DNA of 64,000 nt, taken from the NCBI GenBank assembly GCA_902521805.1, contig CABYTL010000003.1, positions 1-64,000 of the forward strand, read 5' to 3'. Shown one piece after another: positions 45,273-53,936 of this stretch (position 1 is the first letter of the stretch; every line of letters begins with the position of its first letter). The stretch is from an uncultured Pelagibacteraceae bacterium. GTDB lineage: Bacteria; Pseudomonadota; Alphaproteobacteria; Pelagibacterales; Pelagibacteraceae. Under the pieces are notes generated by a model. The model had not been told where the DNA came from. It was given only the letters and a program-made list of their open reading frames with translations, and did not search any database. A program made the position numbers and the translations under genes.

Positions 45273-46489
45273 ATATAAATGATATTAAAAAAGAATTTCC
45301 AATTTTTGATGAAAAAATTAAAAATAACGATTTAGTTTATTTAGATAGTGCTAATTCATCTCAAAAACCCAAAGTTGTCTTGGATAGAATTAATGATTTT
45401 TACTCTAAACAATTTTCAAATGTAGGTAGAAGCATTCATTATTTAGCAGTTGCAGCTACAAATTTATATGAAAATACCAGGTCTTCGGTTCAAAAATATA
45501 TAAATGCGAAAGATAAAAATGAAATCGTATTTACTAAGGGAGCTACAGAAGCTTTAAACTTAGTAGCAAATACCCTAGGTCAGACAATCCTAGAGCCAAA
45601 TGATGAAATTTTAATAACTGAGTTAGAGCATCATTCTAATTATGTACCTTGGCATTTCCTAAGAAAATCAAAAAATATCAAAATTAAATTTGCCGAGATC
45701 AATGAAGATGGGGATATTCCAATCGAAAATATAGAAAAAGAAATAACAAATAAAACTAAGATAATAGCTATAACTCATTTATCTAATGTTACTGGTGCAG
45801 TTTTACCAATCAAGGAAATAACCCAATTAGCTCATTCCAAAGGAATAGTTGTTGTCGTAGATGGGTGTCAGGGTGGACCACATTTAAAACTAGATATGCA
45901 AGACTTAGATTGTGACTTTTATGCAATTTCATGTCATAAAATGTATGGACCTACAGGACTTGGGGTTTTATTTGGAAAAAAGAAATGGCTAGAACAACTT
46001 CCACCATATCAAGGAGGAGGAGGGATGATAAATGAAGTAAAAAAAGATAGAATTTCTTATGGTGAACTTCCGAATAAGTACGAGGCTGGAACAATGGCTA
46101 CAGCACAAGTAATTGCTTTTGATCAGTCAATTAAATTTTTGGAAAGTATTGGGATTGAAAATATTATTAAACATGAAAAAGAATTAATAGAATATGGTCA
46201 AGAAATTCTAAAGAAGAACAATTCTGTAAAATTAATTGGAAATCCTAAAGAACGAGGCGGAGTATTATCTTTTACACTTGAAGGAGTTCATCCACATGAT
46301 ATTGCGACTATTTTAGATGAGACTGGAGTTGCTATTAGAGCTGGCCATCATTGTTGTCAAATACTTCATGAAAAGTTAGGTATTTCTGCAAGTGCAAGAG
46401 CATCTTTGGGAGTTTATAATACAAAAGATGATTTAGATAAATTGAGTGATGGAATTAACAATTGTAAAAAAATTTTTGAATTAAAATGA
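45269..46489 (+). CDS. sufS: Cysteine desulfurase SufS
   Basis: SufS removes sulfur from cysteine using pyridoxal phosphate. The 406-residue protein has the PLP lysine K224 in ISCHKMYGPTG, the binding segment VVDGCQGGPH and the persulfide cysteine C362 in RAGHHCCQ, a short-loop type II arrangement. Such enzymes need a sulfur acceptor; the adjacent sufU fits that job, since no sufE gene is in the operon. Confidence 0.96.
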   Translation: MNINDIKKEFPIFDEKIKNNDLVYLDSANSSQKPKVVLDRINDFYSKQFSNVGRSIHYLAVAATNLYENTRSSVQKYINAKDKNEIVFTKGATEALNLVANTLGQTILEPNDEILITELEHHSNYVPWHFLRKSKNIKIKFAEINEDGDIPIENIEKEITNKTKIIAITHLSNVTGAVLPIKEITQLAHSKGIVVVVDGCQGGPHLKLDMQDLDCDFYAISCHKMYGPTGLGVLFGKKKWLEQLPPYQGGGGMINEVKKDRISYGELPNKYEAGTMATAQVIAFDQSIKFLESIGIENIIKHEKELIEYGQEILKKNNSVKLIGNPKERGGVLSFTLEGVHPHDIATILDETGVAIRAGHHCCQILHEKLGISASARASLGVYNTKDDLDKLSDGINNCKKIFELK

Positions 46490-46950
46490 ATTTAAAAGAA
46501 TTATATCAAGAGATAATCCTAGAGCATGGAAAGAATCCTAGAAATTTAAGAAAAACTCAAAATTTTAATAAAAATGCTAAAGGAAATAATCCTTTATGTG
46601 GAGATAATGTACATGTGTATCTGAAACTAAATGATCAAAAAAAAGTAGAGGATATTTCTTTTGAAGGAAGTGGATGTGCAATATCAATGGCCTCTGCCTC
46701 TATAATGACTGATTTGATTAAAGGAAAAAGTGATAATGAAGCTAAAGAAATAATTCAAGATTTTTTAGGAATGATAAAAGAAAACCCAGAACTTAAAAAT
46801 AAAATTTTAAAAGAGGACGATAAAACAAAATTGATGTGTCTATCGGGAGTAAAACAATATCCAATGAGAGTTAAATGTGCAACTTTATCTTGGCATACCT
46901 TACTATCAGCAATGGAAAATGATGGAAAAGAGATTAGTACAGAAAAATGA
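46486..46950 (+). CDS. sufU: SufU-type sulfur acceptor / scaffold protein
   Basis: SufU is a zinc-containing IscU relative that takes sulfur from SufS. The 154-residue protein keeps the ligands C38, D40 (PLCGDN), C64 (GSGCAIS) and C131 (VKCATLSW). It carries the extra stretch before the last cysteine that separates SufU from IscU, and IscU's conserved histidine and HscA-binding LPPVK motif are absent. It overlaps both sufS and the DUF59 gene by 4 nt. Confidence 0.9.
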   Translation: MNLKELYQEIILEHGKNPRNLRKTQNFNKNAKGNNPLCGDNVHVYLKLNDQKKVEDISFEGSGCAISMASASIMTDLIKGKSDNEAKEIIQDFLGMIKENPELKNKILKEDDKTKLMCLSGVKQYPMRVKCATLSWHTLLSAMENDGKEISTEK

Positions 46951-47249
46951 TTATGGATGTTAAAAATAAGATAATTGAAGAAATTAGAAAAATTTATGAT
47001 CCAGAGTTGCCAGTTAATATATATGAACTTGGATTAATTTATGATATCAAAGTAAATGGCCGTAAAGCTGAAATTAAGATGACATTAACAACACCAAATT
47101 GTCCTGTTGCTGAGAGTTTACCTAAAGAAGTAAAAGAAGGTGCTATGCAAGTAGAAGGTATAGATGATGTAGACCTTCAATTAGTTTGGGATCCACCGTG
47201 GACAAAAGATATGATGTCAGATGCTGCTAAATTGGAGCTAAACTTATAA
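46947..47249 (+). CDS. sufT: DUF59/MIP18-family SufT-like protein
   Basis: SufT-like DUF59 proteins help mature or deliver Fe-S clusters. The 100-residue protein has the domain pattern IYDPELPVNIYELGLIYDI and the conserved cysteine C52 in TTPNCPVAESLP, ending VWDPPWTKDMMSDAAKLELN. A second ATG two codons in is also possible. Its position inside the suf operon supports the role. Confidence 0.9.
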   Translation: MIMDVKNKIIEEIRKIYDPELPVNIYELGLIYDIKVNGRKAEIKMTLTTPNCPVAESLPKEVKEGAMQVEGIDDVDLQLVWDPPWTKDMMSDAAKLELNL

Positions 47250-47581
47250 TGAATCCTATTATTACGTTAACTAATAACGCAGCTTTAAGAATTAAACAAA
47301 TAATGTCCTATGCAGAAAAAAATGCGATTGGTGTAAGAGTTTCTGTTAAATCAGGTGGTTGTGCAGGTATGTCATACGTCATGGAATATTCAAAAGAGGT
47401 AAATCCTCATGACGAGTTGATTGAAGATAAAGGAGTAAAAGTTTACATTGATTCAGCTGCAGTTATGTATCTTTTAGGCACAGAAATGGATTACAAAAAA
47501 GAGGATTTTTCCTCAGCTTTTGTCTTTAATAATCCTAATGAAACTGAGCGTTGTGGCTGTGGAGAATCCTTTAAAGTATAA
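47249..47581 (+). CDS. sufA: A-type iron-sulfur carrier SufA/IscA-like
   Basis: A-type carriers hold and pass Fe-S clusters to target enzymes. The 110-residue protein has the three ligands C38 (SGGCAGMSY) and C102/C104 (ERCGCGESF). It ends the suf operon with a 1-nt overlap to sufT. SufA, IscA and ErpA cannot be separated firmly by eye; context favours SufA. Confidence 0.93.
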   Translation: MNPIITLTNNAALRIKQIMSYAEKNAIGVRVSVKSGGCAGMSYVMEYSKEVNPHDELIEDKGVKVYIDSAAVMYLLGTEMDYKKEDFSSAFVFNNPNETERCGCGESFKV

Positions 47582-47637
47582 TCCCATTTTGAACATATCA
47601 GAGTTGCAATAAACGCATAGATAGGTAATATACTTCT

Positions 47638-47808
47638 ATGAACGTCTTTGAATTTAGAAACTTGCTTAAAAGTGAATATAGAAAAGAAAAAAGAAAATCT
47701 TTTTTAAGATCTCTAATTAAGTCTGTTGATACTGGAGCTAACGGAACACAGGATTACATTGTTAAAAAAGGTTCTGGCAAAAACAAAATTGCTAAAACTA
47801 GACAATAA
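47638..47808 (+). CDS. Small basic hypothetical protein (56 residues)
   Basis: This ORF is below the track cutoff. It encodes MNVFEFRNLLKSEYRKEKRK... followed by SVDTGANGTQDYIVKKGSG and a basic tail. No family is recognised. It fills most of the 230-bp gap between sufA and convergent glnA and ends 3 bp before the glnA stop. A weak promoter-like pair (TTGCAA, 16 bp, TAATAT) lies just upstream, and the ribosome site is weak. Confidence 0.5.
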   Translation: MNVFEFRNLLKSEYRKEKRKSFLRSLIKSVDTGANGTQDYIVKKGSGKNKIAKTRQ

Positions 47809-47811
47809 AAT

Positions 47812-49218
47812 TTAACAACTGTAATACATCTCAAATTCAATCGGATGAGGTGTGTGCTCGAAATTATGTATTTCCTCAAATTTTAACGCTATGTAAGCAT
47901 CAATTTGATCGTCAGTAAATACATTACCTTGTTTTAAAAAATCTCTGTCTTTGTCTAAACTTTCCATTGCTTCCCTTAAAGATCCACAAACCGTAGGAAT
48001 TTTTTTAACCTCGTCTTCTGATAAAGCATAAAGATCTTTATCAAATGATTTTCCCGGATCAATTTTATTTTTAATACCATCTAAACCTGCCATTAACATG
48101 GCAGCAAAAGTTAAATAAGGGTTACCCGCTGCGTCACCGAATCTAATTTCACATCTTGCAGCTTTTTTACTCAATGTAATTGGAATTCTGCATGATGCAG
48201 ATCTATTTCTTGCAGAATAAGCTAGTAAAACAGGAGCTTCAAATCCTGGAATTAATCTTTTATAGCTGTTTGTAGTAGCATTAGAAAATGCGTTAATGGC
48301 TTTAGCATGTTTTAAAATTCCACCAATATAATGCAATGCAGTATCCGATAAACCGGCATATTTATCTCCAGAAAATAATGCAGTGTCTCCTTTCCAAATT
48401 GACTGGTGAACGTGCATTCCTGAACCATTGTCTCCTTTTACAGGTTTAGGCATAAAAGTTGCTGTTTTTCCAAACGAGTGAGAAACCATATGCACAGCGT
48501 ACTTGTATAACTGTAAATTATCTGCTTGGTCTACTAAAGTTCCAAAATACATCCCAAGCTCATGTTGACTTGGAGCAACTTCATGGTGATGTTTTTCAAC
48601 TTTAATACCCATATCTTTCATAGCTTTAAGATACTCACTTCTCATATCTTGTTCACTATCAACTGGTGGAACCGGGAAGTATCCACCTTTAATTCCTGGT
48701 CTATGACCCATGTTTCCATTTTCATATTCTCTTCCAGAATTATAAGGACCTTCTTTACTATCAATCTTAAAACCAGTTTCGTTCATATCATTCTTAAATC
48801 TTACATCATCGAAAACAAAAAATTCTGCTTCTGGTCCAAAAAAGGCCTTATCACCGATACCCGAGCTTTTTAAATACGCCTCAGCTTTTTTAGCTGTACC
48901 TCTAGGGTCTCTTTCATAAGGATCTTTTTTAATTGCATCCAAAATATCACAAAAAAGATTTAGTGTGTTATGAGAGGTAAAAGGATCTACAATTGCTCTG
49001 GATAAATCAGGTTTAAGTATCATATCAGACTCGTTTATAGCTTTCCAACCTGCTATTGATGAACCATCAAAAAAAATTCCTTCATTTAACATTTCATCAT
49101 CCACCATTTTAGCATCCATTGTTACATGCTGAAGTTTTCCTCTTGGATCTGTAAATCTTAAATCTACGTATTCAATTTCTTTGTCTTTGATAGTTTTTAA
49201 TACATCATTTGCACTCAT
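47812..49218 (-). CDS. glnA: Glutamine synthetase, type I
   Basis: GlnA makes glutamine from glutamate, ammonia and ATP. The 468-residue protein has [25 protein letters not shown], the catalytic [22 protein letters not shown] and [10 protein letters not shown]. The tyrosine in [10 protein letters not shown] corresponds to the adenylylation site of GlnE-controlled enzymes. A strong AAGGAGATC ribosome site precedes the ATG. The 141-bp upstream gap (49219-49359) has no sigma-54 TGGCAC-TTGCA pattern that I can see, and no riboswitch recognised. Confidence 0.97.
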   Translation of the reverse strand: MSANDVLKTIKDKEIEYVDLRFTDPRGKLQHVTMDAKMVDDEMLNEGIFFDGSSIAGWKAINESDMILKPDLSRAIVDPFTSHNTLNLFCDILDAIKKDPYERDPRGTAKKAEAYLKSSGIGDKAFFGPEAEFFVFDDVRFKNDMNETGFKIDSKEGPYNSGREYENGNMGHRPGIKGGYFPVPPVDSEQDMRSEYLKAMKDMGIKVEKHHHEVAPSQHELGMYFGTLVDQADNLQLYKYAVHMVSHSFGKTATFMPKPVKGDNGSGMHVHQSIWKGDTALFSGDKYAGLSDTALHYIGGILKHAKAINAFSNATTNSYKRLIPGFEAPVLLAYSARNRSASCRIPITLSKKAARCEIRFGDAAGNPYLTFAAMLMAGLDGIKNKIDPGKSFDKDLYALSEDEVKKIPTVCGSLREAMESLDKDRDFLKQGNVFTDDQIDAYIALKFEEIHNFEHTPHPIEFEMYYSC

Positions 49219-49359
49219 TTGATCTCCTTTATAATACTGGGCCTTGTGATACCAAATAAAGACTGTTAAAGAATGTACTTTTACTTAATAACACCTATGC
49301 GTTTTTTACATGAGTGTATATTCAAAAATGAAAAAAAACTAACAATTATAAGTTGAATA

Positions 49360-49839
49360 ATGAATTTAATTGATAAAGAACCAGTAAAAAGGGTTAAAAA
49401 AATACTAAAGGAATTCAATCCTAATCAAGACGTAATTACTCTGGAAAAATCGGCAAGAACAGCTCAAGAAGCTGCTTTATCTTTAGGTTGTGAAGTTGGA
49501 GCTATTGTAAAAAGCTTACTTTTAAAAACAGAAAAAGATTTTGTTTTGTGTTTAGTTGCTGGGGATAAGAAAGCATCTTTAAATAAGATAAAAAATTTTC
49601 TAAAACTAAAAAATGTTTCTATGGCTTCTGCTGAAGACGTCAAACTTGTTACAGGTTACACTATAGGAGGTGTTTCTCCTATCGGAAATTTAAGTGAGAT
49701 TGAAATATATATAGATAATTCTTTAAAAAGATTTAATTCCCTATTTGCAGCAGCAGGACATCCAAATTGTATTTTCGAAATAAACTTTGAAGACTTGGTA
49801 AAAATTACTAAGGGAAAAATCCAAGAATTGATTGTATGA
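49360..49839 (+). CDS. YbaK/EbsC family aminoacyl-tRNA deacylase-like protein
   Basis: YbaK/ProX-family proteins hydrolyse mischarged tRNAs such as Cys-tRNA-Pro. The 159-residue protein shows SARTAQEAALSLGCEVGAIVKSLLLKTEKDFVLCLVAGDKKASL, VTGYTIGGVSPIG and AAAGHPNCIFEINFEDL, matching the fold. Which tRNA it edits cannot be told from sequence. It overlaps the EamA gene by 4 nt. Confidence 0.88.
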   Translation: MNLIDKEPVKRVKKILKEFNPNQDVITLEKSARTAQEAALSLGCEVGAIVKSLLLKTEKDFVLCLVAGDKKASLNKIKNFLKLKNVSMASAEDVKLVTGYTIGGVSPIGNLSEIEIYIDNSLKRFNSLFAAAGHPNCIFEINFEDLVKITKGKIQELIV

Positions 49840-50738
49840 AACAACCTAAATTAATTGATTATCTATTGTTAGTTTTTTTGGCTTTAATATGGGCTTCAGC
49901 TTTTTTTAATATCAAAATTGCCACTTATTCTTTTGGACCAATAACTATTGCTTTTTTAAGAGTTTTTTTTGGTGCAATACCTGTTTTGTTACTTTGTTAT
50001 TACAAAGATATTAAAATAGAAGCTTTTTCAAAAGATTGGTACTGGTTTGCTATTATAGGGTTTATAAATTTAGTTGCTCCTTTTTTTCTTATTGCTTATG
50101 GAGTAAAATCAGTGCAAAGTAATCTTGCAGCTATTTTAATGTCTACCACACCTTTAAGCTCTACTGTTTTAGGGCATTTCTATACAAAAAATGAAAAATT
50201 TAATTTTATTAAAACTTTTGGAATATTAATTGGTTTTTCAGGCATAATTTATTTATTTTCAGATAATATATTGATTAATGAAAACAACTTAGTATCCGCC
50301 TTATTAATCCTGGTAGGCTCCACTTGTTATGTGGTTGGAGGTGTTTTAACCTTAAAAATAAGTAAAAAAAAAAATGAAAATGTAACTGGTTCAATATTAA
50401 TTTGGGCAACAATTATTTTGATACCTCTTGTAAGTTTTATAGAACAACCTTGGAATATTGTCCCTAGACTAGACTCAACAATTTCTGTGATTTATTTAGG
50501 TCTTGTTTCTACAGGTTTAGCTTGGTTACTGAGATTTAAAATTTTGGTTAAAAATGGATTAATTTTTCAATCTCAAGTATCTTATTTGATACCTATTTTT
50601 GGTACTATTTTAAGCTATATATTTTTGAAAGAATTAATTACTATAAAAGTTTTAATTTCTTTAATAGCAGTTTCGTTTGGTATCTATTTTGTGAGAAAAG
50701 CTGACAATAAAAAAAATATTAATAATTCATATAACTAA
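49836..50738 (+). CDS. EamA-family (DMT) transporter
   Basis: This 300-residue integral membrane protein has about ten predicted helices in two EamA repeats (about residues 5-135 and 150-290). The first repeat opens LLLVFLALIWASAFFNIKIATYSFGPITIAFLRVFFGA, and the second ends SYLIPIFGTILSYIFLKELIT. DMT exporters move amino acids, nucleotides or other small molecules; the substrate is not predictable here. Confidence 0.88.
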   Translation: MKQPKLIDYLLLVFLALIWASAFFNIKIATYSFGPITIAFLRVFFGAIPVLLLCYYKDIKIEAFSKDWYWFAIIGFINLVAPFFLIAYGVKSVQSNLAAILMSTTPLSSTVLGHFYTKNEKFNFIKTFGILIGFSGIIYLFSDNILINENNLVSALLILVGSTCYVVGGVLTLKISKKKNENVTGSILIWATIILIPLVSFIEQPWNIVPRLDSTISVIYLGLVSTGLAWLLRFKILVKNGLIFQSQVSYLIPIFGTILSYIFLKELITIKVLISLIAVSFGIYFVRKADNKKNINNSYN

Positions 50739-50754
50739 TACCATATGTGGTATT
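50737..50754. repeat. Inverted repeat upstream of aldehyde dehydrogenase operon
   Basis: AATACCA and TGGTATT form a perfect 7-bp dyad around TATG, overlapping the EamA stop codon and 70 bp before the dehydrogenase start. No T-run follows, so a regulator-binding site is as likely as a terminator. Confidence 0.4.
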
Positions 50755-50824
50755 GCTACAACCTTGGGTAGAAATTTAATAATATTGAAATAGACAGCTG
50801 CTAAAATTAACTGTTTAATTTCAT

Positions 50825-52561
50825 ATGGCTATTAAAAGGAAAAAAATAGCAAAAAAAAAGACCAAAAAAAAAAGTAACTTGGTCAATCCATCTAGAAAAA
50901 AAATAAAAACGAAAAATAAAGTTGTGAGAAAATTATCTGCGACTAAGAAACGTTTAAACAAATCTAGAAAAAACAATAACATAAAGTCAACTAACAAAAA
51001 AAAGAGAGGAAAAAAAATGAGTGCAGAAGCAATGAAAGTGTCGTCTGTTTTAGATACCTCTCATTTAAAGGTAAAATTTCCATTTAAAGCAAAGTATGGA
51101 AACTACATTAATGGAAAATTTGTAGAGCCTAAATCTGGCAAATATTTTGATAATCCTAGCCCGATTTCGAATGAGATAATCTGTTCAGTCGCAAGATCAA
51201 ATGAGAAAGATGTAGAAGCAGCTTTAGATGCTGCTCATTCAGCTTTTGAAACATGGGGAAAAACTGACATCACTACAAGATCAAATATAATGATGAAAAT
51301 AGCTGATGTTTTAGAGAAAAATCTAAATTTACTCGCTACAGCCGAGTGTTTAGATAATGGAAAACCAATAAGAGAATGTATGGCAGCAGATTTACCATTG
51401 GTAATTGACCACTGGAGATATTTTGCTGGTGTAATAAGAGCTGAAGAAGGTTCTGTTGCAGAGATTAGCAATTCACAATACTCTTATAACATTCCAGAAC
51501 CATTAGGAGTAGTTGGTCAGATTGTTCCTTGGAACTTTCCATTGTTAATGGCTACTTGGAAATTAGCTCCAGCCTTAGCAGCAGGTAATTGTTCAGTTTT
51601 AAAACCAGCAGAGCAAACACCAGCTTCAATTATGGTTATGATGGAACTGATTGGTGATTTATTACCTCCAGGAGTTGTGAATATAGTTAGTGGTTTCGGT
51701 TTAGAGGCAGGTAAGCCTTTAGCATCTTCAAAAAGAGTTGCAAAAGTGGCTTTTACTGGTGAAACTTCTACTGGAAGACTGATTATGCAATATGCAGCTC
51801 AAAACATTATTCCTATTACATTGGAATTAGGTGGAAAATCTCCAAACATTTTTTTTGAAGATATCATGGAAAAAGACGATGACTTTTTAGACAAATGTGT
51901 TGAAGGTTTTGTAATGTTTAATTTAAACCAGGGTGAAGTATGTACTTGTCCAAGCAGAGCATTAGTGCAGGAGTCTATCTATGATAAATTCATGGAAAAA
52001 TGTATTGCTAGAACTAAAGCTGTTGTTCAAGATAACCCATTAAAAATGGAAACTATGATTGGAGCGCAAGCTTCGGTAGAACAGATGGAAAAGATTAAAT
52101 CTTATCTTGATCTTGGTAAAAAAGAAGGTGCAAAAGTTCTTACTGGAGGAGCTGTTGGTAAACTTAATAGCGGATTGGAAAAAGGTAACTATATTCAACC
52201 TACAATTTTTGAGACCAACAATAAATCTCGTATTTCTCAAGAAGAAATATTTGGCCCTGTAGTGTCTGTAATTAAATTTAAAGATGAAGCAGAAGCGTTA
52301 GAAATTGCTAATGATACTCTTTATGGTTTAGGTGCGGGTGTGTGGACTAGAAATGGTAACATTGCTTATAGAATGGGAAGAGCAATTCAAGCAGGAATTG
52401 TGTGGACTAATTGTTACCACGCTTATCCAGCTCATTCACCATTTGGTGGTTACAAACAATCAGGTGTTGGAAGAGAAACTCACAAGATGATGCTTAGCCA
52501 TTATAGACAGAATAAGAACTTACATGTTTCTTATGCTGAAAAGAAATTAGGTTTCTTTTAA
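50825..52561 (+). CDS. aldB: AldB/ExaC-type aldehyde dehydrogenase with Lys/Arg-rich N-terminal extension
   Basis: The enzyme oxidises aldehydes such as acetaldehyde with NAD(P). Residues 65-578 match E. coli AldB closely: [79 protein letters not shown] (catalytic cysteine) and THKMMLSHY. The first 64 residues are about half lysine and arginine (31 of 64) and look like a histone H1-like tail. An internal ATG at 51017 has a strong AGAGAGGA ribosome site and gives a normal 514-residue enzyme. Both forms may be made. Confidence 0.9.
   Translation: MAIKRKKIAKKKTKKKSNLVNPSRKKIKTKNKVVRKLSATKKRLNKSRKNNNIKSTNKKKRGKKMSAEAMKVSSVLDTSHLKVKFPFKAKYGNYINGKFVEPKSGKYFDNPSPISNEIICSVARSNEKDVEAALDAAHSAFETWGKTDITTRSNIMMKIADVLEKNLNLLATAECLDNGKPIRECMAADLPLVIDHWRYFAGVIRAEEGSVAEISNSQYSYNIPEPLGVVGQIVPWNFPLLMATWKLAPALAAGNCSVLKPAEQTPASIMVMMELIGDLLPPGVVNIVSGFGLEAGKPLASSKRVAKVAFTGETSTGRLIMQYAAQNIIPITLELGGKSPNIFFEDIMEKDDDFLDKCVEGFVMFNLNQGEVCTCPSRALVQESIYDKFMEKCIARTKAVVQDNPLKMETMIGAQASVEQMEKIKSYLDLGKKEGAKVLTGGAVGKLNSGLEKGNYIQPTIFETNNKSRISQEEIFGPVVSVIKFKDEAEALEIANDTLYGLGAGVWTRNGNIAYRMGRAIQAGIVWTNCYHAYPAHSPFGGYKQSGVGRETHKMMLSHYRQNKNLHVSYAEKKLGFF
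51004..51019 (+). promoter_or_regulatory. Internal ribosome-binding site and ATG of aldehyde dehydrogenase
   Basis: GAGAGGA lies 6 nt before an in-frame ATG (MSAEAMKV), where the family N-terminus begins. The upstream ATG at 50825 has no visible Shine-Dalgarno, so this site probably starts most of the enzyme. Confidence 0.6.
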
Positions 52562-52576
52562 ACATATAATATATAC

Positions 52577-52603
52577 TGGTCCATGATTCGATATCATGGG
52601 CCA
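52577..52603. repeat. Hairpin between aldehyde dehydrogenase and DUF779 genes
   Basis: TGGTCCATGAT and ATCATGGGCCA pair at 10 of 11 positions around a 5-nt loop. No T-run follows. The stem covers the track start ATG of DUF779 at 52596. It may stabilise the dehydrogenase mRNA, tune the downstream gene or bind a regulator. Confidence 0.5.
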
Positions 52604-52613
52604 GAGATTAAAA

Positions 52614-52967
52614 ATGAAAGTATCAGCAACTAACTCAGCACTTAATTTATTATCAGAACTTCAAGAAAGATATGGAGAAAAATTAATGTTTCACCAATCT
52701 GGAGGATGTTGTGATGGAAGTGCTCCAATGTGTTTTCAAGAAGGTGAATTTCCTTTAGGTGACAATGACATAAAATTAGGAGAAATTGGTGGTGTTCCTT
52801 TTTATATGAATGCAGATCAGTACGAAAAGTGGAAACACACAGATCTAACTATTGATGCTGTTAATGGTATTGGAGGAATGTTTTCACTAGACAATGGAAC
52901 AGGACGGAGATTTTTAACAAAATCAGAGATATGTCTCGTGGTAGATAATGATAATCCAAATCATTAA
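52614..52967 (+). CDS. DUF779 family protein
   Basis: DUF779 proteins are small and often encoded next to acetaldehyde dehydrogenases, as here. The core is LMFHQSGGCCDGSAPMCF, LGEIGGVPFYMN, YEKWKHTDLTIDAVNGIGGMFSLDN and GRRFLT. Paired cysteines in GGCCDGSAPMC suggest metal or redox chemistry, but function is unknown. The track start at 52596 lies inside a hairpin without a ribosome site; the ATG at 52614 (MKVSATNSALNLL) matches the family start and gives 117 residues. Confidence 0.88.
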   Translation: MKVSATNSALNLLSELQERYGEKLMFHQSGGCCDGSAPMCFQEGEFPLGDNDIKLGEIGGVPFYMNADQYEKWKHTDLTIDAVNGIGGMFSLDNGTGRRFLTKSEICLVVDNDNPNH

Positions 52968-52991
52968 ATAACATTCTAAATCTAATATTTT

Positions 52992-53462
52992 ATGTCAGTT
53001 TTCTTGAGTTCACAAAAAATTATTAAAGATTGGATAGACTATAATAATCATATGAATGTATCTTATTATCTTCTTATATTTGATAAGTATGGTGCAGATA
53101 TTCTTAATGATACCTTTATGATGGGAGAACATTCAGCTAAAACAACTGGAAAAAGTACAATGATAGTTGAGTCTAATATAACATATAATCAAGAGCTAAA
53201 ACTTGAAGATGAAGTTGATGTAAATTTAATCTATTTTAATCATGATAAAAAAAGACTTCTGTATAAAATGGAGATGATTCAAAAAGAAAAAAATTTTCTA
53301 GCATCGACGATTGAAATTTTATCTTTGTATGTAGATCTTAATACGAGAAAAGTTTCAGAGTTTGAACCAGAAAAAGTTTCAATAATGGATAATTTTATAA
53401 AAAATAACCAAGAAAAATTTAACAATACCAACTTGAAATTTTCCTCAAAATTAAAAAAATAA
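52992..53462 (+). CDS. Hotdog-fold acyl-CoA thioesterase-like protein
   Basis: This 156-residue protein shows the 4HBT hotdog pattern: DWIDYNNHMNVSYYLLIFDKYGADILNDT, TTGKSTMIVESNITYNQELKLEDEVDVN and KNFLASTIEILSLYVDLNTRKVSEFE. The segment YNNHMNVSYY corresponds to the D-x-x-xHMN catalytic region of the family. Relatives act on betainyl-CoA or carnitine-derived thioesters, but the substrate here is not determined. Confidence 0.78.
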   Translation: MSVFLSSQKIIKDWIDYNNHMNVSYYLLIFDKYGADILNDTFMMGEHSAKTTGKSTMIVESNITYNQELKLEDEVDVNLIYFNHDKKRLLYKMEMIQKEKNFLASTIEILSLYVDLNTRKVSEFEPEKVSIMDNFIKNNQEKFNNTNLKFSSKLKK

Positions 53463-53469
53463 GAATTGA

Positions 53470-53499
53470 TTACTTCCAGCTTGCGCGCACTGGAAGTAA
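53470..53499. terminator. Perfect hairpin between convergent thioesterase and GYD genes
   Basis: TTACTTCCAG and CTGGAAGTAA are exact complements around a 10-nt loop that itself contains the palindrome TGCGCGCA. It sits in the 45-bp gap between convergent stops. T-runs are short on both sides (AAAAGTTTAATT), so it is a plausible bidirectional terminator or mRNA 3' stabiliser. It is the clearest such hairpin in the window. Confidence 0.6.
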
Positions 53500-53507
53500 A
53501 AGTTTAA

Positions 53508-53834
53508 TTATTGTCCTGGTGCCTTGTATTGGCCAGAAGCAACTTCACTTGCTTTAGTAGTGGCTTTAGTGAAATCTATAGCTTCAAGTATAGTTAAATT
53601 TTTCACAGCTCCAGAAGCTTCGACTACAAGTTTAACAGCTGCAAAATCCTCAAAACTAGTTAACTCATTTACAACCACAAAATCATAAGATCCTCTTACA
53701 ATATCCATACTATGCATTGTTCCTCCCATGGCCTTTGTCAATTGTTCTACAACTGCTTTTCTATCAGTTTTAGGGTCTTTTAAAAAACCTTGAAAAGCTT
53801 TTTCAGTGTAGTTTCCCATTATGTATGCTTTCAT
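53508..53834 (-). CDS. GYD domain protein
   Basis: GYD proteins are small alpha/beta ferredoxin-like-fold proteins of unknown function. The 108-residue sequence has the family layout AYIMGNYTEKAFQGFLKD, GGTMHSMDIVRGSYDFVVVNELTSFEDFAAVKLVVEASGAVKNLTILEAI. An AAGGAG ribosome site precedes the ATG. It is transcribed alone, divergent from the SSADH-like gene. Confidence 0.85.
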   Translation of the reverse strand: MKAYIMGNYTEKAFQGFLKDPKTDRKAVVEQLTKAMGGTMHSMDIVRGSYDFVVVNELTSFEDFAAVKLVVEASGAVKNLTILEAIDFTKATTKASEVASGQYKAPGQ

Positions 53835-53865
53835 ATCAATCTCCTTTTTATTTTTTTAAATTATC

Positions 53866-53893
53866 ATTGTATCAAATTTTCGTAATGTGTAAA
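53866..53893 (-). promoter_or_regulatory. Candidate promoter of the GYD gene
   Basis: On the minus strand TTTACA and TACAAT are separated by 16 bp, about 32 bp before the GYD start codon. Both hexamers are close to the sigma-70 consensus (5 of 6 each). Confidence 0.5.
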
Positions 53894-53936
53894 AATTACA
53901 TAGTAGACACAACCTATAGTAATGTTAAATTAAAAT

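Noticed and set aside
49219-49359. Possible riboswitch or sigma-54 promoter before glnA
   Set aside because: No TGGCAC-TTGCA pattern and no convincing paired structure is visible by eye, although the 141-bp gap is long for this genome.
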